Below, piece by piece: positions 1-8,863 of a stretch of DNA of 64,000 nt; position 1 is the stretch's first letter; each line of letters begins with the position of its first letter. The translations under genes and the position numbers were made by a program. Under the pieces are notes generated by a model. It was not told the DNA's origin, did no database searches, and worked only from the letters and a program-made list of their open reading frames with translations. Source of the DNA: Thermoplasmata archaeon (GTDB taxonomy: Archaea; Thermoplasmatota; Thermoplasmata; Lutacidiplasmatales; UBA184); NCBI GenBank assembly GCA_027306505.1, contig DAHUZP010000057.1, positions 62,001-126,000 of the forward strand. The letters are read 5' to 3'.

Positions 1-656
1 ACAAGGGCTACGGGAAGGACGGGCCGCACGCCGGTCGCCTCGAGGTCGTCCGAAGGTGCGTCTCCGAGGCCCTGGACCGCGCGGCCCCGGGACCGCTGCG
101 GGTGGTCAGCCTGTGCGCGGGTGACGGCCGCGACCTGCTCGAGGTCCTGCCATCTCACCCCCGCAGGTCTGCCGTCAGCGCGCGCCTCGTGGACTCGGAG
201 CCCGCTCTCGTCCAAGCGGGTCGAGCCCGGATCGCTGACGCACGGCTCGAGCGTGTCGAGTTCGTGCTCGGCGATGCCTCGCGCACGATGGTCCTCGAGG
301 GCGCCGTCCCGGCCGAGGTCGTGCTCGCCTGCGGGATCTTCGGCAACATCTCCGACGAGGACGTGCACAACACGGTCCGCCACCTTCCGGAGCTCTGCGC
401 GCAGGGGGCGACGGTGGTCTGGACCCGGGGGCGATTCCCTCCGGACCTCACCCCCACGGTCCGTAGGTGGTTCGCCGAGGAAGGGTTCCGCGAGCTCGAG
501 TTCGTCGAGGTCCCCGGCTCGACGGCCTCGGTGGGGGTCCATGTGTGGCCAGGCCCGTCGAGGCCGTTCCGCCCTGACGTGCGGCTGTTCACCTTCCTCC
601 CGAAGGAGCAGCGCCCGTCGCAGCGACGAGCGGACCCACGGCCCGCGACCGCTTGA
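1..656 (+). CDS. class I SAM-dependent methyltransferase (5' truncated by window)
   Basis: The frame is open from base 3 to the stop at 656, with no start inside the window, so the N-terminus lies upstream. The visible protein begins with a helix (GPHAGRLEVVRRCV) leading into a Rossmann motif I, VVSLCAGDGRDLLEVL, which binds S-adenosylmethionine. An acidic residue after strand 2 (VDSEPALV) and a motif IV-like stretch (EVVLACGIFGNIS) follow. The arrangement fits a small-molecule methyltransferase of the type that carries an N-terminal HAGR motif. The substrate cannot be read from the sequence. An internal GTG at 102 would cut off part of the SAM fold and is unlikely to be the true start. Confidence 0.75.
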   Translation, partial: KGYGKDGPHAGRLEVVRRCVSEALDRAAPGPLRVVSLCAGDGRDLLEVLPSHPRRSAVSARLVDSEPALVQAGRARIADARLERVEFVLGDASRTMVLEGAVPAEVVLACGIFGNISDEDVHNTVRHLPELCAQGATVVWTRGRFPPDLTPTVRRWFAEEGFRELEFVEVPGSTASVGVHVWPGPSRPFRPDVRLFTFLPKEQRPSQRRADPRPATA

Positions 657-675
657 GGTCGCCCCCGCGCCCCCG

Positions 676-1497
676 TTAAGGGACGCCCACGACGAGCGGG
701 ACGAACTCGTAGGTCCCGTCGGGGTTCTCGGTGATGATCTCGGTGTTCACCCGGTAGGTGCGCAGCCCCTTGTGGAGGATCGCGGGGTGGCCCACCGCGT
801 ACTCGTAGACCTCCTGGGCGAGCGCGGTTCCCTTCGGACGCAGGAGGACCAGCCGCACCAGCTGCGAGGGGAAGCGAGAGGAGATGCCCTGCAGGTCCAC
901 CTCCAGCTGCTGGAGGTCCTGGAGTCCCACGTTCTCGGGGCCCAGGCGGGCGAGCAGCAGGAAGCCGGGCTCGCCGCCGCCCGTGAGCCCCCAGCGGAAG
1001 CCTGCGGGCCGAGCGATCGCGAGGTCGAACTTCACCGGGCGTCCGCGCACGTCCCAGCTCACCTGGTAGCGCAGGCGGTCCGGGTTCTCCCGCAGCGCCT
1101 CCCCCACCTTCGTGCTCGAGGTCGCGAAGTAGTGGGCGAGCCGCTCGATCGGTGTGCGGCCCTCGGGGATCTTCACGATAGGCTCCGCGTCCCGGACGAG
1201 CCGGATGGTCCGGTGGCGGGCGACGAACCCCCGGAAGAACCGGTCGGTCTCCCGCAGCAGGAGGACCGCGACCACGCCCAGGGCGAGCCCGAGCACCGAG
1301 ACGAAGGCGAGGAGCCCGCTCGTCGCGAGCCCCACCGCGAGCAGGACCAGCATCAGCAGGATCCAGAAGATGGAGATGAGCAGGTTCGCCCAGTACATCC
1401 GGCGGGCCGTGGGGGCCATCCCCGCGACCCGGTCGGACAGGTCGAAGATGGCCGAGATCGGGTCCTCCACGCCGGGAGGGGCGGGGCCAGTGGCCAC
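676..1497 (-). CDS. two-TM membrane protein of unknown function
   Basis: A 273-residue protein starting at GTG. Two adjacent hydrophobic segments (about residues 36-57 and 60-82) form a membrane hairpin. A charged cytoplasmic-looking domain of about 190 residues follows, with an amphipathic RETDRFFRGF stretch directly after the membrane. I do not recognise the soluble domain. A TATA-like box at 1519-1527 sits about 26 bases before the GTG, which supports this start and a leaderless transcript. The gene converges on the methyltransferase at 1-656 with a 19-base gap and diverges from the surface protein at 1609. Confidence 0.7.
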   Translation of the reverse strand: MATGPAPPGVEDPISAIFDLSDRVAGMAPTARRMYWANLLISIFWILLMLVLLAVGLATSGLLAFVSVLGLALGVVAVLLLRETDRFFRGFVARHRTIRLVRDAEPIVKIPEGRTPIERLAHYFATSSTKVGEALRENPDRLRYQVSWDVRGRPVKFDLAIARPAGFRWGLTGGGEPGFLLLARLGPENVGLQDLQQLEVDLQGISSRFPSQLVRLVLLRPKGTALAQEVYEYAVGHPAILHKGLRTYRVNTEIITENPDGTYEFVPLVVGVP

Positions 1498-1518
1498 GGT
1501 GAGAAGGTCGGTCTCTTG

Positions 1519-1527
1519 CTATATGAA
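1519..1527 (-). promoter_or_regulatory. TATA-like box for the two-TM protein
   Basis: The minus strand reads ttcatatag, centred about 26 bases upstream of the GTG at 1497. This is normal archaeal TATA-to-TSS spacing, so the mRNA would be leaderless. Confidence 0.5.
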
Positions 1528-1608
1528 TCCCTCAGAAGGATTCGACCGGCTACCATCTGCGTGGGGTCCCATTGACCCCCTCGACCCTGGCGAAGACAAG
1601 GTGAGATC

Positions 1609-3150
1609 ATGCATCTCCCAGCCTCCACCGCACGACCGCGTCCGAATCCGACGAACGTAGAGCTCCCCTGGCGAGCGCGCACGTGGCTGCCGCGCCGGAG
1701 GAGCGCCCGCCTGGGCTATGCTCTCGTGCCGGGGCTGCTCTTCCTGGTCCTCGTCGTCCCGACCCTCGCCTTCGCTCCCGCGATGCCCTCGAGCTCGGCT
1801 CCCGTGCACCTCTCGGCGAGCGCTCCCGCCCTTGCGCCGTCGGACAACGGCACGTGCGGGGGCAGCGGCGGAGGGAGCTCCGCGCCCGCGGACGGCGGCG
1901 GAGAGGGCCCCTGCGGCACCTGGGCCTGGGGCGCCGCGGCGAACCTCACCGCGGGGTTCGAGTACGAGGGAGCCTACAACGCGACGCAGTTCCTCACCGG
2001 CGGCGGACTGACCGCGCAAGGGGCCTTCATCGACCTCCAAGCCTCGCTCTCCGCCCAGTGGGCCGCCTACACGATCGTGAACGTGACGAGCCCCACCCAC
2101 GACCAGCTCTATGTCACCTTCCAGGCGGGACAGATGGTGCAGCTCGACGTCTCGGTCGCCGCGCAGGGGACGTTCCCGGCGGCCGGCACCTACGGGCCCG
2201 ACACGAACGTGACGCTGGTCCCGATGAACGTCTCGCTCGTCGCGCACATCAAGCTCGTCGACCGCTACCAGGCGTTCCTCAACCTCACCACCGACCCCAA
2301 CGGCTCCCTCGCCCTGCAGGACGAGCACCTGCAGTTCTTCCGGACCGTGGACCTCTACGTCAACGAGGTCAACTTCCCGAACATCACGACGGACCCCTCC
2401 GGGAACGCCCAGGTGGTGTACAACTCGGCGTCCCTGACCGCCCACGCCCAGATCGACGCGGACGTCCTGGGGACCTTCTCCCCGGCCCTGCAGATCGTCG
2501 AGGCTCCGCTCTCGCTGGGGAAGAGCTGGAACGCGGACTCCAGCGCGCGGTTGTCCGGTCAGGAGCTCTGGACCCTCACGGCGAGCGGGGTCGCCCCTAA
2601 CGGCACGCCCTTCTCGATCTCGCAGAACGGGCAGAACTCGGTGAGCGCGAACGTACAGCTCGCGCTCACCTTCACCGTGGTGGGCGAGCGGACCATCTAC
2701 TTCCCGAACGGCTCGTCGGAGACCGACTACGTGATCTCCTGCGATGGCGGCGACGGTCAGCAGGGGGCCTACCTGTACAACGGCCTCCTAGTGGTGCCGT
2801 CGAGCGTCGCGTCGAACACCGGAGGGGCGAGCTCGCAGATCGCGGCCCACCCCGCCGCGCAGGACCTCTCCTCCTCGACCTCGACGCCGAACCGGCCGCT
2901 CTACTCCCCGCAGAAGAGGATGACCGACTCCTCCGACGCGACCCCGGTGAGCGGCCAGACGGTCACCGCATCACCCATGTCCCCCGCGAAGGCGCAGAGC
3001 CTGCTCGACCACCTGGGAGGTCTCTCCCCCCTCCATTTCGGGCCCACCGCCTTCCCGATCGTGGACGTGGCCTTGGCCGGAGGCGGGCTCGTGGTCTTCG
3101 GGTTCGCGTTCCGGACGATCCGCCGCGCGCGCCGGGACCGGGTCTGGTGA
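1609..3150 (+). CDS. secreted or membrane-anchored surface protein
   Basis: A 513-residue protein with a basic N-terminus followed by a hydrophobic signal/anchor (about residues 36-56, GYALVPGLLFLVLVV). A low-complexity Ser/Gly/Ala region and a long extracytoplasmic region rich in Asn-x-Thr/Ser sequons come next. A C-terminal hydrophobic segment (about 485-501) ends in RRARRDR, a typical stop-transfer tail. No enzyme motif is visible; a cell-envelope or S-layer-associated role is inferred from topology alone. The start ATG is preceded by an aaggtgag stretch resembling a Shine-Dalgarno sequence, so unlike many neighbours it may be translated from a short leader. Confidence 0.65.
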   Translation: MHLPASTARPRPNPTNVELPWRARTWLPRRRSARLGYALVPGLLFLVLVVPTLAFAPAMPSSSAPVHLSASAPALAPSDNGTCGGSGGGSSAPADGGGEGPCGTWAWGAAANLTAGFEYEGAYNATQFLTGGGLTAQGAFIDLQASLSAQWAAYTIVNVTSPTHDQLYVTFQAGQMVQLDVSVAAQGTFPAAGTYGPDTNVTLVPMNVSLVAHIKLVDRYQAFLNLTTDPNGSLALQDEHLQFFRTVDLYVNEVNFPNITTDPSGNAQVVYNSASLTAHAQIDADVLGTFSPALQIVEAPLSLGKSWNADSSARLSGQELWTLTASGVAPNGTPFSISQNGQNSVSANVQLALTFTVVGERTIYFPNGSSETDYVISCDGGDGQQGAYLYNGLLVVPSSVASNTGGASSQIAAHPAAQDLSSSTSTPNRPLYSPQKRMTDSSDATPVSGQTVTASPMSPAKAQSLLDHLGGLSPLHFGPTAFPIVDVALAGGGLVVFGFAFRTIRRARRDRVW

Positions 3151-3337
3151 ACGAGCCGGGACCCAGGGGGGCCGTCGGACGGCCTCCCCCTGCCGGACCC
3201 TCCGCCGCCCGGCGGGGGGTCCGCAACCCCTTCCACGATCTCGACCTCCTTGGGTCCTTGAGATGCCCCACCCCCCCCCTCGCTCGCGAGCGGGACGAGC
3301 CTGCCGAGGGCCGAGTCACCGCCGGCTGACACCATCG

Positions 3338-3344
3338 CTTAATA
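3338..3344 (+). promoter_or_regulatory. TATA-like box for pdxS
   Basis: cttaata is centred about 29 bases before the pdxS ATG at 3370, matching leaderless spacing. The upstream gap 3151-3337 holds no ORF that looks real, only C-rich tracts. Confidence 0.5.
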
Positions 3345-3369
3345 CCGGGGAAGGGCTCAACGCCCCACC

Positions 3370-4287
3370 ATGGTCGAGCTGCCTGCCTTCGTCACGGGAA
3401 CGGACCGGCTGAAGCGCGGTTTCGCCCGCATGCAGCAGGGCGGGGTCATCATGGACGTCACGACCGCGGACCAGGCCTCCATCGCCGAGGAGGCCGGCGC
3501 CGTCGCGGTGATGGCCCTGGAGCGCGTCCCGGCGGACATCCGGGCGGCGGGCGGGGTGGCGCGCATGGCTGACCCTGCGAAGATCCGCTCGATCCTGGAG
3601 CGCGTGTCGATCCCCGTGATGGCGAAGTGCCGCATCGGCCACACGGCCGAGGCCCGGGTGCTCGAGTTCCTGCGCGTGGACATGATCGACGAGTCGGAGG
3701 TCCTGACGCCGGCGGACCCGTTCCGCCATGTGGACAAGCGCTCCTTCAACGTGCCCTTCGTCTGCGGCTGCCGCAACCTGGGGGAGGCGCTCCGGCGCAT
3801 CCACGAGGGCGCGGCCATGATCCGGACCAAGGGCGAGGCCGGGACCGGCAACGTAGTCGAGGCGGTCCGCCACATCCGGCAGGTCAACGACGACATCGCC
3901 GCCCTGCAGGGGATGAGCACGGACCAGCTGCTCCAGCTCGCCGAGCGGGAACGGGTGCCCGTGGAGCTCGTGCACGAGGTGCGGGGGCTGAAGCGCCTGC
4001 CGGTCGTGAACTTCGCCGCTGGGGGAATCGCGACACCGGCCGATGCCGCGCTCTGCCGTCTGCTCGGGGTCGACGGGGTCTTCGTCGGGAGCGGGATCTT
4101 CAAGGCCCAGGACCCTGAGAAGACCGCTCGTGCGATCGTGGAAGCTTCGCTCCACTACGATGACCCTGAGGTCCTCGCGCGCGTCAGCGAGGGGCTGGGC
4201 GAGCCCATGAAGGGGGTCGACATCGCGACCCTCTCCCCGGCGGACCTCCTGCAGGCCCGCGAGAGCGTAATACGCCCCTCCTCTTGA
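3370..4287 (+). CDS. pdxS: pyridoxal 5'-phosphate synthase subunit PdxS
   Basis: A 305-residue protein of the PdxS/SNZ family, the TIM-barrel subunit that builds pyridoxal 5'-phosphate from ribose 5-phosphate, glyceraldehyde 3-phosphate and ammonia. The active-site segments are intact: GGVIMDV near the N-terminus, the Schiff-base lysine in VMAKCRIGH (K86) and the second lysine in [10 protein letters not shown] (K154). The C-terminal phosphate-binding region ([22 protein letters not shown]) is present. Length is normal for the family. The glutaminase partner PdxT, which supplies ammonia, is not next to it here. The start is supported by a TATA-like box at leaderless spacing. Confidence 0.95.
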   Translation: MVELPAFVTGTDRLKRGFARMQQGGVIMDVTTADQASIAEEAGAVAVMALERVPADIRAAGGVARMADPAKIRSILERVSIPVMAKCRIGHTAEARVLEFLRVDMIDESEVLTPADPFRHVDKRSFNVPFVCGCRNLGEALRRIHEGAAMIRTKGEAGTGNVVEAVRHIRQVNDDIAALQGMSTDQLLQLAERERVPVELVHEVRGLKRLPVVNFAAGGIATPADAALCRLLGVDGVFVGSGIFKAQDPEKTARAIVEASLHYDDPEVLARVSEGLGEPMKGVDIATLSPADLLQARESVIRPSS

Positions 4288-4400
4288 CGCACCCCGGCCC
4301 TACGTGGCCCGAAACGCGTCGAGCCCAGGACGGCCCGTTCGAGCGAGGCCCAGGGCGCGATACGGGGCGACGCACCGGGGCGAGAGGGAGCTAGGCGGCC

Positions 4401-5555
4401 TTGAGGATCCTCCAGGTCTGCCCTTTCTTCACCCCTCACGTGGGCGGTGTCGAGACCCACGTCGAGATGGTCTCACGGGAGCTCGTCCGCCGGGGCCACG
4501 AGGTCACGGTCCTCACTTCGGCGCACCTCAAGGGGCTTCCCGAGACGGAGCGGACCCCTGAGGGGGTCCTTATCCGCAGGGTGCGGAGCTCCGGCACCGT
4601 CTTCCGGACCCCGCTCGCCCTCAGCACCGGTCGGGTGCTGCGCGGGCTCGAGCCCCGACCCCAGATGGTCCATCTGCACTACCCTCCCCCGGTCACCTCC
4701 TACCTCGCCGCCCGGGCCCTTCGGACGAGCGGTCTGCCGGTCTGCCTCACCTACCACTGCGACCTCTTCATGGACGGCCCGCTGGGCATCCCCCTCACCG
4801 CGGTCTACGATCGGATCTTCCTGCCGACGACGCTGAACATCGCCCGCCGGATCATCGTCCACGCGGCGAGCTACGCCCGGACCTCGAGGGCCCTGCAGGG
4901 CCGTGAGATCGCGGTCATCCCATCCCTCGTGGACACCCAGCGCTTCCACCCCCGCGAGGATGACCAGGAGCTCCGCCGGGCGCTCGGCGCCGAGGGAAAA
5001 TCGGTGGTGCTCTTCGTCGGCCGCCTCGTTCCGCACAAGGGGGTGGAGGACCTCCTGCTCGCCGTCCCCGACCTCCCGGCGGACGCCCTGCTCGTGGTCG
5101 CGGGCGATGGTCCCCATCGACGCTCGCTCGAGGAGCTCGCCCGGGGCCGGAACATCGACTCGCGGGTGCGGTTCGTGGGGGCGGTGAGCGACGAGGACCT
5201 GCCGCGCTACCACGCCGTCGCGGCCGTGGTCGCCCTCCCCTCCCAGAACCGCCTCGAGGGCTTCGGGCTCGCGATCGTGGAGGCGATGGCCTCCGGCCGC
5301 CCGGCGGTCGTCGCGGACCTCCCAGGGGTCCGTGAGGTCATCGAGGACGGGGTCGACGGTCTGCTCTCCGAGCCCCTCCTCTCCGAGGACCTCGCGCGGA
5401 AGTGCAGTTCGCTGCTGACCGACCCGGAGCGTCGGAAGACCATGGGCCGTCGCGCCCGGGAGAGCGCGCTCGCGAAGTACCAGGTGTCGGTGGTCGTGGA
5501 CCAGCTCGAGGACCTCTACCGCACGATGGTCGCGCAGGGTGGGGCCGGTTCGTGA
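4401..5555 (+). CDS. GT4-family glycosyltransferase
   Basis: A 384-residue GT-B fold glycosyltransferase starting at TTG. The N-terminal half opens with MRILQVCPFFTPHVGGVE, the classic GT4 acceptor-side start with a glycine-rich loop. The C-terminal half has the nucleotide-sugar side: FVGRLVPHKGVEDLL, VVAGDGPHR and the EX7E element in EGFGLAIVEAMASG. It probably transfers a hexose from a nucleotide sugar to a lipid or glycan on the cytoplasmic face of the membrane. Donor and acceptor are not deducible. The next gene, a HAD hydrolase, follows closely and may be co-transcribed. Confidence 0.88.
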   Translation: MRILQVCPFFTPHVGGVETHVEMVSRELVRRGHEVTVLTSAHLKGLPETERTPEGVLIRRVRSSGTVFRTPLALSTGRVLRGLEPRPQMVHLHYPPPVTSYLAARALRTSGLPVCLTYHCDLFMDGPLGIPLTAVYDRIFLPTTLNIARRIIVHAASYARTSRALQGREIAVIPSLVDTQRFHPREDDQELRRALGAEGKSVVLFVGRLVPHKGVEDLLLAVPDLPADALLVVAGDGPHRRSLEELARGRNIDSRVRFVGAVSDEDLPRYHAVAAVVALPSQNRLEGFGLAIVEAMASGRPAVVADLPGVREVIEDGVDGLLSEPLLSEDLARKCSSLLTDPERRKTMGRRARESALAKYQVSVVVDQLEDLYRTMVAQGGAGS

Positions 5556-5595
5556 GCGGTTCGCGGTCCTCGGGGGCCCTCCGAGGTGGGGCCCG

Positions 5596-6399
5596 TTGAG
5601 GCCCGACGGCCGGGCGGCGGTCACCTTCGACCTTTGGTACACCCTGGTCCGGCTCGATGCCCCTGCCCAGGACCGCTATCTCGCTCGTCAGATCGAACTG
5701 GCCGTGGAGGCGCTCTCCTTGGCCGCGCGCGAGCCCGGCGCACGCACGGACCCCCCGGGCAAGGGAGACGTCCGCCGTGCGGTGGAGGAGCAGCGCCGCG
5801 CCGCGGGCGCCGCCGCCGAGGAGGGGCGCACGGTCCATGTCGCCGAACAGTTGGAGCGTGCGGGCCGTGCCCTCGGCCTGCGCCCGAGCTCGCGGGACTA
5901 CCTGCTCGCGCTCGACCAGGAGGTCCGCTCCCTCCCCTTTAGGACGGCTACGGGGGCGGAGGCGGTCCTCGGGCAGCTTCACGAGGAAGGCTACCGTCTG
6001 GGGGTCGTCTCCAACACGGTGGGCGAGCGGGGGGCCGCCCTGCGGTCCGTCCTCGAGGCCCTTCGGCTCTCCCCCTTCCTCGACGCGACGATCTTCAGTG
6101 ACGAGCTACCCTGGACAAAACCGGAGCCCCGGATCTTCCAGCGGGCGCTGGAACGCCTTGCGGTCGGTCCGGACCGGGCGCTCCATGTCGGGGACGGTTG
6201 GTCGGACCTCGAAGGGGCCCGTCGCGCGGGACTGCGGGGCGCGGTGCTCTTCACCGGCCTCCGCGATTACGCCCCAGGGTACCGATCGCTCCTTCCCACG
6301 GGCGACCAGGGCCCCCTTCGGGCCGACCATCAGGTGGAACATCTCTCCGAACTCCCAGCCCTGGTGCACGAGCTGCTCCCTCTGAACCACAAGGGCTAG
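5596..6399 (+). CDS. HAD-superfamily hydrolase
   Basis: A haloacid-dehalogenase-like hydrolase of about 267 residues. Motif I is FDLWYTLV (nucleophile D12, with the second Asp of DxD replaced as in dehalogenase-type members). Motif II is VVSNT, motif III lies in KPEPRIF, and motif IV is HVGDGWSDLEGA. A helical cap lies between motifs I and II. The probable role is a small-molecule phosphatase; the substrate is unknown. The TTG at 5596 places motif I ten residues in, which suits the family. An alternative GTG at 5539 would overlap the glycosyltransferase and add 19 residues without HAD character. Confidence 0.82.
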   Translation: MRPDGRAAVTFDLWYTLVRLDAPAQDRYLARQIELAVEALSLAAREPGARTDPPGKGDVRRAVEEQRRAAGAAAEEGRTVHVAEQLERAGRALGLRPSSRDYLLALDQEVRSLPFRTATGAEAVLGQLHEEGYRLGVVSNTVGERGAALRSVLEALRLSPFLDATIFSDELPWTKPEPRIFQRALERLAVGPDRALHVGDGWSDLEGARRAGLRGAVLFTGLRDYAPGYRSLLPTGDQGPLRADHQVEHLSELPALVHELLPLNHKG

Positions 6400-6428
6400 G
6401 GCGTGCGCCTCCACCGCTCGTTCGAAGC

Positions 6429-6453
6429 TGAGCCGTGGACCCTTCTCGGCTCA
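6429..6453. terminator. inverted repeat between convergent genes
   Basis: tgagccg and cggctca form a perfect 7-bp stem with an 11-base loop in the gap between the HAD gene and pyrF, which converge here. No U-tract is evident. A role in 3' end formation for one or both genes is inferred from position. Confidence 0.35.
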
Positions 6454-6467
6454 TCCGCCGCGGGCGC

Positions 6468-7295
6468 TCAGGGGGAGGGCAGCCGCATCAGTCGGGAGGT
6501 TCGGGTCGCCTCGGCGCGCGCGGCCTCCTTCCAGTCTTCGCCTGAGGAGGCGAACAGGATCCCCCGTGAACTGTTGATGAGGAGGGCTCCGCCATCCGTG
6601 CCCCGGCCGTGCTCGAGCACGGCGGCGAGGTCACCTCCCTGGCTACCGACCCCGGGGACGAGCAGGGGGACCTCGGGGCCTAAAACCTCCCGCGCCCTCG
6701 CGACGGCGCCGGGGAAGGTAGCGCCGACGACGGCACCCACGTTGCCAGGCTGGGAGCGCTCGTGGATCCGCTCAAGGATCTCCTCCCAGAGGGGGTGGCC
6801 GTCCACGACGCGGTCCTGCAGGTCCTTGGAGCCAGGGTTCGAGGTATGGGCCAGCACGAAGGCGCCCTTGCTCGGGTTGGTGAGCGCGGCGTCGACGCTC
6901 TCCCATCCCAGGAAGGGAGAGACGGTCATCGCGTCGAAGCCGAGACGGTCGAAGACCCCCTGGGCGTAGAGGGTCATGGTGTTCGGGATGTCGCCCGCCT
7001 TGAGGTCCAGGATCTTGATCCGGGCGTCGCCGATCCTCCGAAGGAGCGTCGGGAGGACGGCCATCCCCTCCGCACCGAAGGCGACGTAGCTCGCCAGCTG
7101 GAACTTGTAGGCGGAGCAGACCGGACGGGTCGCCTCGATGATGCCCTCGACGAAGGTCTCGATCGCGTCCGCCCCTCGCCGGCCCTGGAGCGGGTGGGGC
7201 ATCTTCGAGGGATCCGGGTCCAGGCCGACGCACAGGTGCGTCCCCTGCTTGCGAAGGACCGACCTCAACCGCTGTTGAAAGCTCTCTCGAGGCAT
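6468..7295 (-). CDS. pyrF: orotidine 5'-phosphate decarboxylase (type 2-like)
   Basis: A 275-residue TIM-barrel enzyme that decarboxylates OMP to UMP, the last step of pyrimidine synthesis. The N-terminal CVGLDPDPSKMP is typical of the longer type 2 branch. The catalytic Asp/Lys array is seen in ILDLKAGDIPNT, and the phosphate-binding end in LLVPGVGSQGGD and LINSSRGILFA. The start is consistent with a ctatag TATA-like box about 31 bases upstream. Many archaea carry a shorter type 1 enzyme, so this longer form is mildly notable and may reflect exchange with bacteria. Confidence 0.93.
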   Translation of the reverse strand: MPRESFQQRLRSVLRKQGTHLCVGLDPDPSKMPHPLQGRRGADAIETFVEGIIEATRPVCSAYKFQLASYVAFGAEGMAVLPTLLRRIGDARIKILDLKAGDIPNTMTLYAQGVFDRLGFDAMTVSPFLGWESVDAALTNPSKGAFVLAHTSNPGSKDLQDRVVDGHPLWEEILERIHERSQPGNVGAVVGATFPGAVARAREVLGPEVPLLVPGVGSQGGDLAAVLEHGRGTDGGALLINSSRGILFASSGEDWKEAARAEATRTSRLMRLPSP

Positions 7296-7323
7296 CCGCT
7301 CGGGGGGCCTAATGGCCCGAGCA

Positions 7324-7329
7324 CTATAG
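7324..7329 (-). promoter_or_regulatory. TATA-like box, possibly shared by pyrF and the RPA gene
   Basis: The palindromic hexamer ctatag lies about 31 bases before the pyrF ATG. It also lies upstream of the RPA gene on the other strand, so it could in principle act in both directions. Confidence 0.35.
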
Positions 7330-7450
7330 CCCTAGGCCCTCCGTGGAGCGCAGGGGCGTAGGGCGGGTCATCTCACACGACGGGGGGTCCACCCCTCCGG
7401 CTTTTTCCGCACTCTTCCGCCTCCTCGCCTCCTCAGGTGGTCGGGTAGCG

Positions 7451-8863
7451 ATGGAAGGGAGCACGAGCCAAGGGGTCGTCTGCACGACAGAGGCCATGGT
7501 CCCAGGGACACCGACCCGGGGCCTTCCCCCCCCTTCGCGTCGGCGGGGCCCCTCGCTCACGGGTCCCACGCTCGCGAGCGGTGACGGGGGGCTCATGAAG
7601 GGTGCGACGATGGGGGGTGGCGTGGTGCCAGGGCCCTCGGAGGGGAGCGACGGTCGAGGCGCCGCCCCCGAGGAGGGACCGGCCGAGACGACCGGTGTGA
7701 GCCTCCAGGACCGACGTCTCCGCGACGTCGGTTCCTCCCAGGGAGCGATGCGGGTCACCGCTCGCGTGCTCACCGCGGAGCGCCGAGAGATCGCCCGCAA
7801 GGATGGGGTCGGCAAGCTCGCCGTGCTCTCAGGGCTCCTGTCGGATGGCACCGCGACCATGAGGTTCAGCTGGTGGGACCCTCCATCGGTCGACCTGGAG
7901 CGCGGCAGCGTGCTTCGGGTGACGAACCCCCAGGTACGGACCTGGAGGGACCGGCCCGAACTCTCCTTCGGTTGGAAGACCCAGGTGGAATTCGCGAGCG
8001 AGCTCGAGCTCCCTCGGCTGGAGGACTCCGAGCTCCTAGAGCGCCACTTGAGCGAGCTCCGTCCGGGCGAGGAGGGGTTCCGCGTGTTGGCGAAGGTGCT
8101 CCTCTCCGAGTCCCGCACCCTCACCGTGGGTGAGAGGAAGCGGGTCATCCGCAGCGGCCTTCTGGGCGACTCGAGCGGTCGCATGGCGTTCACCGCCTGG
8201 GTCGACCTGGACCTCCCCGTGGACTCCGTGGTGGAGATCTTCGGCGCCTCCGCTCGGCCCTTCCAGGGCGAGCTCCAGGTCGTCATGGACGAGCGGTCGC
8301 GCGTCGAGCGCCGGCCGGAGGTGGAGCTGCTCTCGATGGGCGGCCTGGCTACGGAGCGGCCGGTCGAGATCGGCTGGCTCGAGGAGCGTCCGGAGGGCCC
8401 CGGCCGCCGGGCCATCGAAGGCGTGGTGGTCGAGCTCCGCTCCCCGAGCGGCCTCATCCACCGTTGCCCGCACTGCTCTCGGAGCCTCGTGAAGGGGTTC
8501 TGCCGCGAGCACGGGCCCTCCCGCGGCGAACCGGACCTTCGGGCCCGTCTCGTCCTGGACGACGGCACCGGCTCGGTCACGGCCCAGCTCTCCCGGGAGT
8601 GCGTCGAGAACCTCCTCGGCCTCGACCTCCCGAAGGCGATCGAGCTCGCGCGCGAGCGGCTGGACCCCACCGCCGTGCAGGAGCTCCTCTCCGAGCGCGT
8701 CCTCACGCACCGGCTGCGCCTGCTCGGACGCGCCGTGCCCGGCCTCTGGGGTCTCACCTTCTTCGTCGACCGGGTCCTTCCCCTGACCCCGGAGGCGACG
8801 GTCGTCGAGGAAGCGAACCGTCTGCTACGGACACCGGACGCCTCGCTCCGGGAGGGGCCATGA
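7451..8863 (+). CDS. replication protein A, OB-fold single-stranded-DNA-binding protein with zinc finger
   Basis: A euryarchaeal RPA large-subunit homologue (470 residues from this ATG). Residues 1-90 are a Gly/Ser/Pro-rich extension. Successive OB-fold regions follow (about 95-190, 195-300, 305-420), with typical strands such as GKLAVLSGLLSDGTATMRFSWW and RKRVIRSGLLGDSSGRMAFT. The third contains a zinc-finger set C339-x2-C342-x8-C351-x2-H354, the arrangement found in euryarchaeal RPA. It should coat and protect single-stranded DNA in replication and repair. The frame is open back to a GTG at 7343, so the exact start is uncertain. The next gene overlaps by ATGA, an arrangement characteristic of RPA and its partner. 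Confidence 0.85.
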   Translation: MEGSTSQGVVCTTEAMVPGTPTRGLPPPSRRRGPSLTGPTLASGDGGLMKGATMGGGVVPGPSEGSDGRGAAPEEGPAETTGVSLQDRRLRDVGSSQGAMRVTARVLTAERREIARKDGVGKLAVLSGLLSDGTATMRFSWWDPPSVDLERGSVLRVTNPQVRTWRDRPELSFGWKTQVEFASELELPRLEDSELLERHLSELRPGEEGFRVLAKVLLSESRTLTVGERKRVIRSGLLGDSSGRMAFTAWVDLDLPVDSVVEIFGASARPFQGELQVVMDERSRVERRPEVELLSMGGLATERPVEIGWLEERPEGPGRRAIEGVVVELRSPSGLIHRCPHCSRSLVKGFCREHGPSRGEPDLRARLVLDDGTGSVTAQLSRECVENLLGLDLPKAIELARERLDPTAVQELLSERVLTHRLRLLGRAVPGLWGLTFFVDRVLPLTPEATVVEEANRLLRTPDASLREGP

